From Diphasiastrum complanatum (lineage: Eukaryota > Streptophyta > Lycopodiopsida > Lycopodiales > Lycopodiaceae), in the NCBI GenBank assembly GCA_029204225.1, contig CM055113.1:33882329-33946328 (forward strand): a stretch of 64,000 nucleotides of DNA, given 5' to 3'. A program made the position numbers and the translations under genes. Below, piece by piece: positions 35,101 to 41,639 of this stretch. The first letter of the stretch is position 1. Every line of letters starts with the position of its first letter. The notes beneath the pieces were generated by a model, which worked only from the letters and a program-made list of their open reading frames with translations, was not told the DNA's origin and did no database searches.

Positions 35101-38100
35101 TTTCCGACCTCTGAGCTCAGGTTGATTGCAAAGGTATCTGAGACTTTCATGATTTGTCAGGACCTCAAAGTTGGCATACAAATAATGCCTCCAAGTCTTA
35201 AGGGCATGAACTATAGAAAAGAGTTCCTTTTCATAGGCACCGTACCTAGTCTGAGCTGGCTCGAGTTTTTTACTCTCGAACGCAACTGGTCGTCCACTCT
35301 GAGTTAGTATAGCACCAACTGCAAAGTCGCTAGCATCTGTTTCGACCACAAATGGCTGATTGGGGTCGACGACTTATGGTGTACAGGCCTCCCTTCATCA
35401 CACTGGGCCAGATTTCATTTCACGATTGCAGACCACCATGTTAGCTCGTATGATTCGGGCGAAGCCCTTGGTTCCACATGAGATCCTTCTTGCAGAGTCC
35501 AACCATTCAGATATATGCCGCATTCCAGCTTATCACATACATTCAGAGAATCCAGGCTCTGCCCGATGAGGATATGAGATATACACACACAGCACTTGTT
35601 TCCTCACACTTTCTTCATGACCAGGGCTATCGACTATCGTGGTTCTCCCAGGCATCCCATTTCCTCCTTGAGTCATTTGGTATCTCCATTACAGAGCTCC
35701 CCTCAAGTACTTATCAGTATATCAGGCACATCTTATATCAAACATATCTCGACCGTACTTGGGGGCGACAACTTGGGGTTAAACCCGACTACTACTTGAC
35801 TCATTTTATTACATAGCAAGGTTCCCGGTCTTACCACATTATTTGGACTCGAGACTATCACATTGCCTCAAATTTACATTGGGACAACTCCGCGTATCAT
35901 CACATCAGTTGGCTATTGAGACTGGTAGATTCCAGGGTACCCCGAGAGAGGAGCGGATTTGCCAGTTATGCTCTTTAGATGAGGTGGAGTCAGAGGAGCA
36001 CTTTATCTTTAGGTGCCCGGTATATTACGAGATCAGAGGGAGATACCATTGTTTGTTCCATGACACACCTGTCACCTTTCGATTGCTCATAGCTTATGAG
36101 GAAATGGTTGGCTAGAATTTTATGGACAACATGTAATAGATAAAGTGGACTTTTCAAAAATGTTTTTTACGATTGACTATTTGGTTATTGTAAGAGCTAT
36201 TGTCAAAGACAGTTGAAAAAAACATTGCTTTCATTTGACAAGACTCTAAGGCAGAAATTATGTGAATGTATCAAGAAGATTGACGGAGAGAGAGAAAGAA
36301 AGAAAGAAAGCTTTATTAATGTCTTTTCCATGCCAAAAGGCATATAAGACTAGTAAATGTACATGTCAAGTATGTGGTAACCATGGGAACGTATGAAACA
36401 TCTCCAAAACAGTAACAGAAATAGCAAATCTAAAGCTAAATCATCATCGTCACCATCATCAAATACTCATCCTCTCCTCCTGGGGAAGAAAGAAGTGGTC
36501 TGAGGCTGAGAAACCTGACTCTGCTGGGCTGTCTGATACAAATCCTGTCGTAGTATAAACATCTCTCGTATCATGAGTGCTGCGCATCGGAATTAAGTTT
36601 GCTTGCAACTAATCTCACAATATGGCAAGAACATGTCCTATCATAATTGGCCAAATCATTCCTGTCTCTATTTCTAAACAAGCGGACATTATGCTTTGTG
36701 ACCACATCTAGAGAAAGTCTTCCATCAATGGCAGGCTGTGGAGAGAGAGAGAGAGAGAGAGAGAGAAGAAGAAGAAGCTTTATTAACGTCTTTTCCATGC
36801 CAAAAGGTGACGAACGAGTACATAAAGTGGAACCAAGACGGAGCAATGTCATCAAACAACATAACCAAAAACCAAACTAACTAAGAAGAGGATAATGTCC
36901 AGGATTATCTGGTACGAAGACCATTTACAGATTCAAGTGGCATCTCTTCAATGCTCTAACTCTCTCACTAACTCTGAACAATCTGAGAGAGAGAGAGAGA
37001 GAGAGAGAGACTAACTTAAGACAAACAATAGGAAAGATCTATAAAAGGGTGAATCTGCAATTTGAATGGTTTAACGGTTGAATCAGCAACATTGGAGTAA
37101 AGCAAGGCTGCCATCACTCTCCCACCACCACTATGGCTATGAAATTTGAGGAGGTAGTACCTCACATTCAAATGGGCTAATATTGATCGAGTTCAATAAA
37201 GGTGTTTGACCTATTACATGCAAGAGCAAACCACATCATACCCTATCCTCTTGGTTGAACGAACCTTTTTCCTTTGGATACCTTGAAAAAGTGGAAACCC
37301 TACAAGATGGGATATTTTCAAAGGTAGCATCACAAAATTGCATGCTTCCCTTAAGGTCAAGTAGCAAATCGTGGATAAATGTCACGAAATGGTTTTTGTC
37401 TTTTTTAATGACGGAAAATGAATGTCCTGATAATTCTAAAAAAATTAAAGGTTTTTCTTTTATAAAAAAAGTTTGATAACAATATTTGGAAAGAACCTTT
37501 GAAACAAGAAAATACAATACCATAAATACTAGTTCAATTGCAAAATTGGTGAGTCACATCGAAGGAATATTTTTTAGGACATTTCCATGAAAATAAAAAC
37601 AGGTCATTGCAAGAATCTATACCAATACACATGATTTGGGATCATAATGGGAAGGTGGTGCAATTCAAAATTTAAATGCGAGGATGGATACACATTGGTA
37701 TCAAGCTTCTTTCAAAGTCTTCTGGAGCTGATTTAGTTTCTTACTGATCTTCTTTTGGTTATTTTCATCATGTTGTCATGAACTTTAACATTGATATTGT
37801 ATTGACTTGTCAATTCGGCCTGAAACAATTTCTTACTAAAATACCCCCTATGAGACAGTTGTTGCAAGCCTCCTCCCAACCTTTCCTAAGTAGGAATCAA
37901 TGAAGAATGCATCACCAAGGCACAAATCCACTAGCACTCACCAAACCCTAACACATCCTAAGGTGACACATGGCACATGTAGTTCAACCACTAACACTTG
38001 CCAATTGGCAGGGCCTTGACACACAGGCAAGTGTGCAAGAGTGCTAAAACCATCAAACCTGTCACTCAGCAAACTCCACTTTCGGATCAGCATACATCTT

Positions 38101-39673
38101 AACCGGATCCACCACCTGTTTCACGTTTTTTTTTGCCATGTCCAATAGTGCATTCATTTGAGTTAAAAGTTCAATAGCATTGGACACTTTCTGAGGCATG
38201 CCCAAATTAAGATTAAGGAATGTGCCCTGAATGTCCAAACAACTCAATGTCAACTCATAAAATGTCACATGAATAATATTGGGCTCAAGTGCCCAAATTC
38301 TAGAAAGAAAGGTCCAATCCTTGTACCAAAGATGAAGTTCAAAAAAGAAAAGTATGCAAACACATCATGAAGTATTTGCCTTCTTGAGGCACATGTATCT
38401 TCTTAAAGTGTAAGAGCTTCGCACCTCTACATAACATTCACTCTACATCTACGACACATAATCTTGACTACTTTATTCAAAAAAGTGACGCCCTTTTAAG
38501 AGGCAACAATTTTGTCATGGGATGCACATCCCACTTCAAAAGCTCATCACTGGTTAAAACTTGAAACATAAGTTAATAGTATATCCTTTATGTTTCTTGT
38601 GAACTTGTTGTTCCTACTCGTTGAAGAGGTTGATACAATAGTTGTCAATTGATCTACATGAGAAAGCTCCCTCTTATTGCAAATAGAGATCATAGGTCAA
38701 ATTTCAAAACCTATGAAACTAGAAACTTGATATGCTAAATTCATAAAAGTAAGAAACTTTTCAACATTGGATATTCTTACCAACCCATCTCTAGTGCGAA
38801 CATCCTCCACACGAAACCTAGTTTGCTCATCAATTGATAAAATGAATCCCTTATCAGAAGGCTGACCTCCACCTTGGGGGTATAGGATAGTGCAATCCAC
38901 AATGATAGCAATTTTAGATTCCTCCTGTGCAAAAAAAGACCATAAACCCTTTACACGTTCTCCACCATAGATAAAAGATAAATAAAGAGGCCTAAGGGCT
39001 CTCACTAGACTATGAAACTAGCATTGTTTTCCAAGTAATGAGCTTGTTTCGAATTACTCATTTCCAGCTTGAAATGAAAGAAATTTTGAATCCTCAATGA
39101 TTACGAGATAGTTACCTTTCATTATATGAGAAAATAAGACCATCCAACAAGTTACCATTCGTTGTATGAGAAATAAGATGCCCAAAGACCATAAGAAAGG
39201 CAATGTTATCAAGAATCAAAAAACTTGTGACAATAATAGACAATAAGGACCATCCGATCTTCTTTTGCACTTTATGGGCATATACTGCACACCCCACCAA
39301 ACAGCTTGTGTGACAAAATGTGCTCATCAAAACCTTTTGAAGGTGCAAGCCAACCTCTTTTGCACAGCACCTCTAAGTAATCCAACCTCTTTTTCACGAA
39401 ATCATAAGCTTCTTCTATGTACAAAAAAATAACTGAATGTAAGCGGCAGCAGGGAACTACTTCAAAAAAGGTTGATTGTTACATTTATATGCTTGCTTCA
39501 TCATCCATCCCTTTATGAGAAATTGGGCATGAAGGAAAATATGTGATTTGGGTCTTAGTACTTACCACCAGGACTGACAAAACGTGCGCAGATGCTTGGA
39601 GCTGCCACATATCATCAAAGTAGCCCAATTGCGTGGCAGGCAGATCGGGTGCACCACCTGCTGATTCCACCAT
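7746..39673 (-). CDS. AlaX-type alanyl-tRNA editing protein, 8 exons over 31.9 kb
   Basis: Exons, 5' to 3' on the minus strand: 39673-39566, 38924-38781, 32043-31931, 25650-25558, 20201-20099, 19957-19883, 19668-19573, 7832-7746. They total 819 nt, giving 272 residues plus TGA, and all junctions are GT-AG with matching phases. The family hydrolyses Ser- or Gly-mischarged tRNA(Ala) and is related to the editing domain of alanyl-tRNA synthetase. Visible marks are [10 protein letters not shown] at residues 51-60, the zinc motif HxxxH at 124-128 (HTAGH) and CxxxH at 229-233 (CGGTH). The last ~60 residues match the synthetase second additional domain. Length fits the medium (AlaX-M) class with an N-terminal barrel. 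Introns are 641, 6737, 6280, 5356, 141, 214 and 11740 nt; the large ones are full of transposon DNA. The start is the first ATG of exon 1. Localisation is unclear: no obvious transit peptide. Expression is unproven. Confidence 0.88.
7833..9071. other. Intron 7 of the AlaX-like gene, left part, no recognisable element
   Basis: AT-rich sequence. A weak copia RNase H-like resemblance near 8590-8700 on the plus strand was not strong enough to call. The open frame at 8808-9071 on the minus strand matches no family I know. Confidence 0.35.
9077..9726 (+). repeat. 5' LTR of the chromovirus
   Basis: 650 bp, begins TGTTACAGC and ends CTGACA (TG...CA). A TATA-like gtataaggg lies near 9568. It contains repeated TGACACATGTCA-type palindromes around 9318-9450. 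Compared with the 3' LTR it has about 15 extra bases, in small indels near 9215-9230, 9605 and 9645. Confidence 0.92.
9729..9740 (+). other. Primer-binding site (initiator tRNA-Met)
   Basis: TGGTATCAGAGC, two bases after the 5' LTR, complementary to the 3' end of plant initiator tRNA-Met. This is the usual minus-strand primer site of plant LTR elements. Confidence 0.9.
10399..12074 (+). pseudogene. gag-protease of the chromovirus
   Basis: The natural start is probably the ATG at 10399 ([16 protein letters not shown], coiled-coil-like). That frame ends in TAG at 10552, and the main 508-codon frame (10548-12074) takes over, so one frameshift is present. The main frame holds a retrotransposon gag domain ([22 protein letters not shown]). 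It then has a zinc knuckle [13 protein letters not shown] near residue 264, spaced CX2CX3HX4C, one residue shorter than the usual CX2CX4HX4C. The aspartic protease motif near residue 360 reads FDIGSSHN; active family members have D-T/S-G there. An in-frame TAA at 12072 separates it from reverse transcriptase, which continues in the same frame. Confidence 0.85.
12075..12401 (+). pseudogene. Reverse transcriptase, N-terminal part only
   Basis: In frame with gag-protease across one stop codon. It reads [46 protein letters not shown] and VDCRGLNK, the standard Ty3/gypsy RT fingers region. Homology stops after LNK near 12392, where foreign sequence starts. The palm with the catalytic YxDD motif is missing from the element. 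Confidence 0.88.
12675..13169 (+). repeat. Nested LTR, related to the LTR at 26786-27304
   Basis: Starts TGTCATGCCCATGAC after a G-rich tract (atgggggtgggtca) and ends TTTACA. A primer site TGGTATCAGAGC follows at 13171-13182. The LTR at 26786 starts TGTCATGCCCTTAAC and shares internal blocks such as attaattgtga, gatgatggattt-like, gtgactcattgg, tggcccaat/gata-taggctgca, ccatagctt/caagggctaga and ggttggattggttt. Confidence 0.78.
14336..14408. repeat. (CT)n microsatellite
   Basis: Nearly pure CT dinucleotide repeat with one TTC interruption, within the nested block. Confidence 0.95.
15567..15872 (+). pseudogene. RNase H domain of the chromovirus
   Basis: After a stop, the frame reads [57 protein letters not shown] and RWAELMHEF, the typical gypsy RNase H. 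The first catalytic region (family TDASDxAxG) is damaged by a TGA. The frame ends at TAG 15870, before the ADALSR region. Confidence 0.87.
15900..16994 (+). pseudogene. Integrase of the chromovirus, inactivated
   Basis: Three open segments (15906-16229, 16248-16496, 16506-16994) are separated by stops. The zinc-binding region reads [19 protein letters not shown]...YLKCQ; the first of the two expected cysteines is Tyr (family CxxCQ). The core has [10 protein letters not shown] (first Asp) and SDRDTRF (second Asp). At the third catalytic position the sequence is TDGQTKRVN where the family has TDGQTERVN, so the catalytic Glu is Lys. The segment continues to the [10 protein letters not shown] barrel and stops at 16994, close to where the foldback element begins. 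Confidence 0.88.
17047..17962. mobile_element. Foldback-type DNA element inserted in the chromovirus
   Basis: A 916-bp insertion splits the chromovirus between integrase and chromodomain. The outer ends are inverted: TAGAGAAAATTTG at 17047 and CAAATTTTCCCTA ending at 17962. Inside is a long inverted repeat: the left arm about 17289-17500 pairs with the right arm about 17600-17790 (for example ggattgagacgatta-ggtgccattagaaagc against its reverse complement). Smaller palindromes built from ggtcaactgcg-ttgaaagag-tatcgggttgacca lie in the centre. No transposase frame exists. The target-site duplication could not be defined. Confidence 0.75.
17963..18241 (+). pseudogene. Chromodomain-like C-terminus of the chromovirus polyprotein
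   Basis: Reads [11 protein letters not shown] (the conserved end of the integrase barrel), then [20 protein letters not shown] and SDATWE, the chromodomain-like module of chromoviruses (family: R-x-YLVKWxG...ATWE). Ends with TGA at 18239-18241, next to the polypurine tract. Confidence 0.85.
18240..18253 (+). other. Polypurine tract
   Basis: gagggaggaaggga directly precedes the 3' LTR; this is the plus-strand primer of reverse transcription. Confidence 0.88.
18254..18888 (+). repeat. 3' LTR of the chromovirus
   Basis: 635 bp, begins TGTTACAGC and ends CTGACA; aligns along its length with the 5' LTR. Followed by the duplicated target CCAGG. Confidence 0.92.
19301..19510 (-). mobile_element. 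LINE 3' end, 5'-truncated copy with (TC)n(AC)n tail
   Basis: On the minus strand the body contains tttgatggcattgatccgtc, then cttatatgccttttggcatgg and acattaataaat, followed by a (TC)n(AC)n tail (19386-19301). The same terminal block ends the LINE at 28020-29742 and two other copies near 36.3 and 36.8 kb. It lies in intron 7, about 60 bp from exon 7 of the AlaX-like gene. Confidence 0.75.
19573..19668 (-). CDS. AlaX-like exon 7 (zinc CxxxH exon)
   Basis: Acceptor atttgacag|GATAGC, donor ATGAAG|GTAAAC, phase 0. Encodes [24 protein letters not shown]. Cys229 and His233 are the second pair of zinc ligands and this is the most diagnostic motif of the gene. Confidence 0.92.
19883..19957 (-). CDS. 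AlaX-like exon 6 (residues 188-212)
   Basis: Acceptor tttgacag|GTTCAG, donor GCAAAG|GTTCTC, phase 0. Encodes [21 protein letters not shown]; the family has EEAxxxCGGxLPDYI at this place. Confidence 0.87.
20099..20201 (-). CDS. AlaX-like exon 5 (residues 154-187)
   Basis: Acceptor agttgcag|T completes Gly153. The exon reads [10 protein letters not shown] and then a helix-like [10 protein letters not shown]-type segment (residues [16 protein letters not shown]). GPxVEYKG is the family consensus here. The donor is best placed at ACT|GTAGGT, which gives phase 0. Confidence 0.87.
20553..21540 (-). pseudogene. Ty3/gypsy integrase-chromodomain fragment
   Basis: Minus-strand reading shows, across several stops and shifts, [40 protein letters not shown] and FRKERVEPV, then a chromodomain-like YLVNWKD near 20780. 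It is related to the gypsy pol at 33339-35349. It lies in intron 4 of the AlaX-like gene. Confidence 0.75.
21541..22199. other. Intron 4 stretch, nothing recognised
   Basis: No credible domain; the open frame at 21778-22140 on the minus strand resembles no family I know. Confidence 0.35.
22200..22965 (+). pseudogene. Ty3/gypsy protease-RT fragment
   Basis: The plus strand follows the same order as the chromovirus at 11920-12400: gtt(g)actcattccctatatgg, acgcagttgcgtagg, then RT blocks [29 protein letters not shown] and VDYRGLNKI. It then continues into the palm ([36 protein letters not shown]) that the other copy lacks. The catalytic region reads NFVDGG where the family has x-x-VDD, so one Asp is lost, and several frameshifts are present. 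It is truncated at about 22965. Confidence 0.82.
23580..24279. mobile_element. hAT-like element carrying a host gene fragment
   Basis: Flanked by an 8-bp direct repeat ACCCTAAC (23580-23587 and 24272-24279). The element (23588-24271, 684 bp) begins CCCAGTTGCCCGTTCC and ends GGAACGGGTTTCTAAG, imperfect inverted repeats sharing CCCGTTCC at the inner end. The subterminal parts contain repeated ggaacg/cgttcc motifs on both sides. An 8-bp TSD suggests hAT. About 400 bp of the interior derive from a plant aspartic protease gene (separate entry). It lies in intron 4 of the AlaX-like gene. Confidence 0.7.
23690..24110 (-). pseudogene. Captured fragment of a plant A1 aspartic protease gene
   Basis: On the minus strand from about 24085 the sequence reads [20 protein letters not shown], then ADTGSELV, a stop (TGA where the family has Trp) and ARCKP. 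This is the N-terminal active-site block of plant pepsin-like proteases (YLxxxxxGTPPQ...DTGSDLxWxxCxPC). After a frame change, [38 protein letters not shown] and [11 protein letters not shown] follow. These match the family's cysteine-rich segment, the YGDGS-like flap, and the GD-x-x-x-TLTx...FxFGC block. Only the first third of a protease is present, with a stop and a frameshift, so it is not functional as a protease. Confidence 0.78.
24280..25557. other. Intron 4 remainder, nothing recognised
   Basis: Three short plus-strand open frames (24645, 24937, 25141) show no known domain, and the region lies antisense within an intron. No repeat boundary is visible. Confidence 0.35.
25558..25650 (-). 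CDS. AlaX-like exon 4 (zinc HxxxH exon)
   Basis: Acceptor tgtctatgcag|G, donor GATGG|GTATGT, phase 2 at both ends. Encodes [11 protein letters not shown]...[12 protein letters not shown]. The two histidines of HTAGH are the first pair of zinc ligands of the editing site. One base completes Arg122 at its start and two bases begin Gly153 at its end. Confidence 0.9.
26352..26642 (-). pseudogene. Ty3/gypsy gag fragment
   Basis: Reads [20 protein letters not shown] and [13 protein letters not shown], nearly the same block as [20 protein letters not shown] and [12 protein letters not shown] in the chromovirus gag at 10690. Isolated and truncated, in intron 3 of the AlaX-like gene. Confidence 0.82.
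26786..27304 (+). repeat. LTR with primer-binding site
   Basis: 519 bp, TGTCATGCCCTTAAC ... TTTACA, followed by TGGTATCAAAGC (27306-27317), a variant initiator tRNA-Met primer site. A TATA-like gtataagtat lies near 27071. It is related to the LTR nested in the chromovirus at 12675-13169. The internal region to the right (to about 27950) shows no domain I recognise, so the element is a 5' fragment. Confidence 0.78.
27959..28012. repeat. (CT)n microsatellite abutting the LINE 5' end
   Basis: Pure CT repeat immediately left of the 5'-truncated LINE at 28020. Confidence 0.95.
28020..29742 (+). mobile_element. 5'-truncated LINE retrotransposon with pyrimidine tail
   Basis: Contains the second half of a LINE reverse transcriptase: [19 protein letters not shown], the catalytic [30 protein letters not shown] and SYTYLGVLF. 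Further on are [15 protein letters not shown] blocks, and near 29100 a C-terminal zinc segment [20 protein letters not shown] typical of plant LINEs (zf-RVT). An Arg-rich tail ([17 protein letters not shown]) follows. Frameshifts and stops break the frame. The 3' end reads cttatatgccttttggcatgg, aaaagacattaataaagctt, then (TTC)n and (TC)n instead of poly(A). Confidence 0.85.
29989..30000 (+). other. Possible primer-binding site of an LTR remnant
   Basis: TTACA followed by GGGTATCAGAGC, resembling an LTR end plus initiator tRNA-Met primer site. No LTR start was found to the left, and the 73-codon frame downstream (30034-30255) has no domain I can name. Confidence 0.3.
30260..31930. other. Intron 3 stretch, nothing recognised
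   Basis: AT-rich, without coding similarity or repeat borders that I can support. Confidence 0.35.
31931..32043 (-). CDS. AlaX-like exon 3 (residues 85-121 and two bases of 122)
   Basis: Acceptor gatgctag|GTCTAC, donor TTCGAG|GTTTGC, entering in phase 0 and leaving in phase 2. Encodes VYHYGFFEA...[17 protein letters not shown]. The family has V-x-H-Y/F-G after the VEDVR-DG block and an RR-x-LN-x-R just before the zinc HxxxH, so the content fits exactly between exons 2 and 4. Confidence 0.85.
32120..32179. repeat. (CT)n microsatellite 77 bp upstream of AlaX-like exon 3
   Basis: CT repeat on the plus strand, hence (GA)n in the sense strand of intron 2, ending 77 bp before the exon 3 acceptor. 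Confidence 0.95.
32500..32920. repeat. Low-complexity C-rich / polypyrimidine tract
   Basis: C-rich sequence with ccctcacc, ccccctcgttgatccctcac-type imperfect repeats and C-runs of 14 (near 32613) and over 20 (near 32811). Plus-strand frames look Pro/Ser-rich by composition only. In the AlaX-like transcript this would be strongly G-rich. Confidence 0.85.
33339..33866 (-). pseudogene. Gypsy integrase C-terminus and chromodomain
   Basis: [36 protein letters not shown] and [12 protein letters not shown] (integrase barrel), then [27 protein letters not shown] and ATWE (chromodomain). It overlaps the upstream frame by 17 bases, the position of the frameshift. Confidence 0.88.
33850..34953 (-). 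pseudogene. Gypsy integrase (zinc finger and catalytic core)
   Basis: 367 codons. An acidic linker ([18 protein letters not shown]) leads to the zinc-binding [19 protein letters not shown]...SCQKCQ (H-H-C-C complete). The core has [17 protein letters not shown] and TDGQTERLN, so all three catalytic acids are present. The frame ends at 33850 and the polyprotein continues in another frame, indicating one frameshift. Confidence 0.9.
34978..35349 (-). pseudogene. Gypsy RNase H domain
   Basis: [67 protein letters not shown] and VADALSRMP: a full-length RNase H with intact first Asp. A TAG (34978-34980) ends the frame where the polyprotein should run on. Confidence 0.88.
35376..36130 (+). mobile_element. 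LINE fragment (second copy of the 28-kb family)
   Basis: Aligns with 28616-29240: ccaccatgttagctcg-atgattcgggcgaagcc, [33 protein letters not shown] and the zinc segment [27 protein letters not shown]. Truncated at both ends, without the pyrimidine tail. It replaces the missing upstream part of the gypsy pol. Confidence 0.83.
36286..36560 (-). mobile_element. LINE 3' end copy with (TTTC)n/(TC)n tail
   Basis: Minus strand: cccatggttaccacatacttg, acatgtac, cttatatgccttttggcatgg, aaaagacattaataaagctt, then (TTTC)n(TC)n at 36310-36286. The same block ends the LINE at 29600-29742. Confidence 0.78.
36738..36890 (-). mobile_element. LINE 3' end copy with (TTC)n(TC)n tail
   Basis: Minus strand: tgatgacattgctccgtcttgg, accttttggcatggaaaagac, gttaataaagctt, then (CTT)n(CT)n at 36777-36741. 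Another (GA)n tract lies at 36985-37010. Confidence 0.75.
37011..37890. other. Intron 2 stretch, nothing firmly recognised
   Basis: The open frames at 37236-37523 have no known domain. A weak primer-site-like TTGGTATCAAGC near 37696 may mark another LTR remnant. Confidence 0.3.
37900..38268 (-). pseudogene. Ty3/gypsy remnant: integrase C-terminal scrap and LTR-like piece
   Basis: Minus strand 38268-38062 encodes [20 protein letters not shown] and AKKNVKQV, the region after the integrase core (compare [20 protein letters not shown] in the chromovirus at 16790). Sequence to its left (37930-38035) read on the minus strand resembles chromovirus LTR segments (cacttgcctgtgtgtca, ctgccaattggcaagtg). 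Highly decayed. Confidence 0.6.
38781..38924 (-). CDS. AlaX-like exon 2 (residues 37-84)
   Basis: Acceptor ttttttgcacag|GAGGAA, donor TTG|GTAAGA, phase 0 at both ends. Encodes [19 protein letters not shown] and [10 protein letters not shown], the conserved N-terminal barrel motif of the family. Confidence 0.9.
39566..39673 (-). CDS. AlaX-like exon 1 (residues 1-36)
   Basis: Starts at ATG (39673-39671) and encodes [15 protein letters not shown] followed by LGYFDDMW, the usual first block of eukaryotic AlaX proteins. Ends in phase 0 at a strong donor, GTG|GTAAGT. Confidence 0.88.
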
Positions 39674-39804
39674 CTTTCCACCAACAAATACGAAAAGCTC
39701 TAATAGACTAGCTGCATGGTGACGAAAGGAGGAAGATGGGTAGTCTGGATTTGTAATGGAAGCCCAACAGCAGATTTGTAGTGGAAGCCCAGCAGTACAT
39801 TGAT

Positions 39805-39882
39805 TTGAAAAGTCTTGATCTACATAGAGAAGTCTTTGATTTAAAAGAGAAGTCTTGATCTACATAAAGAAGTCTTTGATTG
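39805..39882. repeat. 40-bp direct repeat upstream of the AlaX-like start
   Basis: Two copies of agtcttgatctacata-agaagtctttgatt at 39811 and 39851, about 140 bp 5' of the AlaX-like start codon, in its presumed promoter or 5' UTR. Confidence 0.75.
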
Positions 39883-39899
39883 AGAATAGATGACTTTTA

Positions 39900-41160
39900 T
39901 GAAAGTGGCTTTAGATTGAGGACCCACCCTTGGGTCCTAAATATCAATCCCAATTCCATCCCTAATCTAAATCCCTTTGTTGATAGTGTATGCTTGTTGA
40001 GAATATATCTCCCACTAGTGAGAGTGCGAGAGTGATTTTAATGTCAGATTGAGCTTGTGTTGCCACCATGTGGCAAATGAGGTGACAAGCCTCTCTGCCA
40101 CAATGAGGCAACTCAAGTTGGTATGACCTTTAATCGAAAGAGCAATTTTTAGTTTTAACTAATCGAATGGAAATGTAGAGAGAATCTCACGAGGAGAGGA
40201 AGCAAGAGACTTTTAGTTAAGCACAAAGTGCAGATGAATCAGAGAATCGACATCTCTTCTCGTTGTACTTCTCAATCCACGAACATACATATGTACTTGA
40301 TAGAAAATAACAAGATGCTTGCTCTACCTCTAGTATAGAATTCCAAAATTCGAGTCCTAGATCGCTTTCCTAAATTCGATCTATATTGAGTTTTACTTAG
40401 AAATTTCACCATAGTACTAAAATCTATTTACTGTAGTAAAATCGACATTTACAATTCCTATAATACTAAGTACTTAATCACAATAAGGACTCATATATTG
40501 AAAAACAAGATAATGTGAGCCATCACAGGGTGTTGTTATCATTTTTAGTTTTTGGCTAAATTAAACAAACATCAACTAGTTTACTTTTTTATTTGGCAAT
40601 TTTGAGGCCAAGATGAAATCTCAACTTAGAGATAGGTTCATATTTGTCAATAACGGCCTAAATAGTGTTTGTACTATTTTTGGCAAGTAGATAAGTGGAT
40701 GAGGTCGAGTTTGGACCCATTCTAATTGGCTAATTTTGGTGCATTGCATTCAACAAGAATGCAAAAGGATGTAGAACAATAGCGAATCTGTATAATAAAG
40801 TTGTAAACACAACGATCAGATCACAATACAATTGCGCTGATAAGCGCGTGATCCTACTTGCAGATTCAAAACAATCGCTAAAGTTTTGAATATCTTTCTC
40901 TCTCTATATATAATCACTAACTCTGAGGAGTCAACTACTGAAAGACCCGTTCTGGTCGTTTGATCTCTGTCTTCTACTTCTGTATCTACACTACTCATCT
41001 TCAATCGCTCACATATATTTATAGCAACTGGAAGATCTTGTATTATTCTAGCTTTACATTTACAAGATTGCTTAATAGCTGATTAATTGCCTAATTAGAA
41101 CAGCTGTTATTGGAGCGTGAAGACATAGACAGTCTGTACTTGGAATACTGTGTATTTTTG
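39900..41160. other. Presumed upstream region of the AlaX-like gene; nothing else recognised
   Basis: AT-rich sequence without a convincing coding frame. A TATA box could not be assigned with confidence. Confidence 0.3.
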
Positions 41161-41167
41161 CAGACTG

Positions 41168-41379
41168 TCGTCTGTGTAGTATCCTGTGTAAAACTGTAGT
41201 GTCGGGTTTTTCGCCTTTTTGTCGCCTGTCAGAAACTGCATGTAAAAATGCAATGTCGCTTTTTGCCCTAATTGTCGCCTGTCAAAAACTGCATGTAAAC
41301 ATGCAATGTCGCATTTCGCCCTAATTGTCGCCTGTTAGAAACTGCGAGGAAAAATGCAGTGTCGTATTTTTCGTATTTT
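41168..41379. repeat. 53-bp tandem repeat, 4 copies
   Basis: Units start at 41168, 41221, 41274 and 41327 with gtcgcctgtcagaaactgca and continue tgtaaaaatgcaatgtcgc-tttt-gccctaatt. Diverged copies of the motif recur near 41480-41570. Confidence 0.85.
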
Positions 41380-41639
41380 TTGCAAAAAAATGTCTATTTT
41401 GGAAGTGCCTACATGGCCCAAAAACAACTGTCATAAGTGTCGTTAAACACTTAGTTGCTCAGGAAGGTGAAAAGAAGCGACAGTGTCGGGTGTCAAGTTT
41501 TTCGCCTGTGAAAAAACTTGAGTAAAAATGCAGACTATAGCGACAATTAGTTCATTTATGCAGACTGTTGAAAAACAGTTCATTTTCTGCAGGTTTCATT
41601 TGAGAGAGTAAAAATCAGAGAAGAAAGAAGGGTTGTTGG

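Larger units (their letters stand above)
33339..35375 (-). mobile_element. Ty3/gypsy pol fragment: RNase H, integrase, chromodomain
   Basis: Minus-strand block from RNase H (from 35349) through integrase to a chromodomain (to 33339), in sense with the AlaX-like gene and inside its intron 2. It breaks abruptly near 35375, where a LINE fragment starts, so reverse transcriptase, gag and the 5' LTR are missing. No certain LTR was found on its left either, although 33170-33330 has LTR-like composition. Confidence 0.85.
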
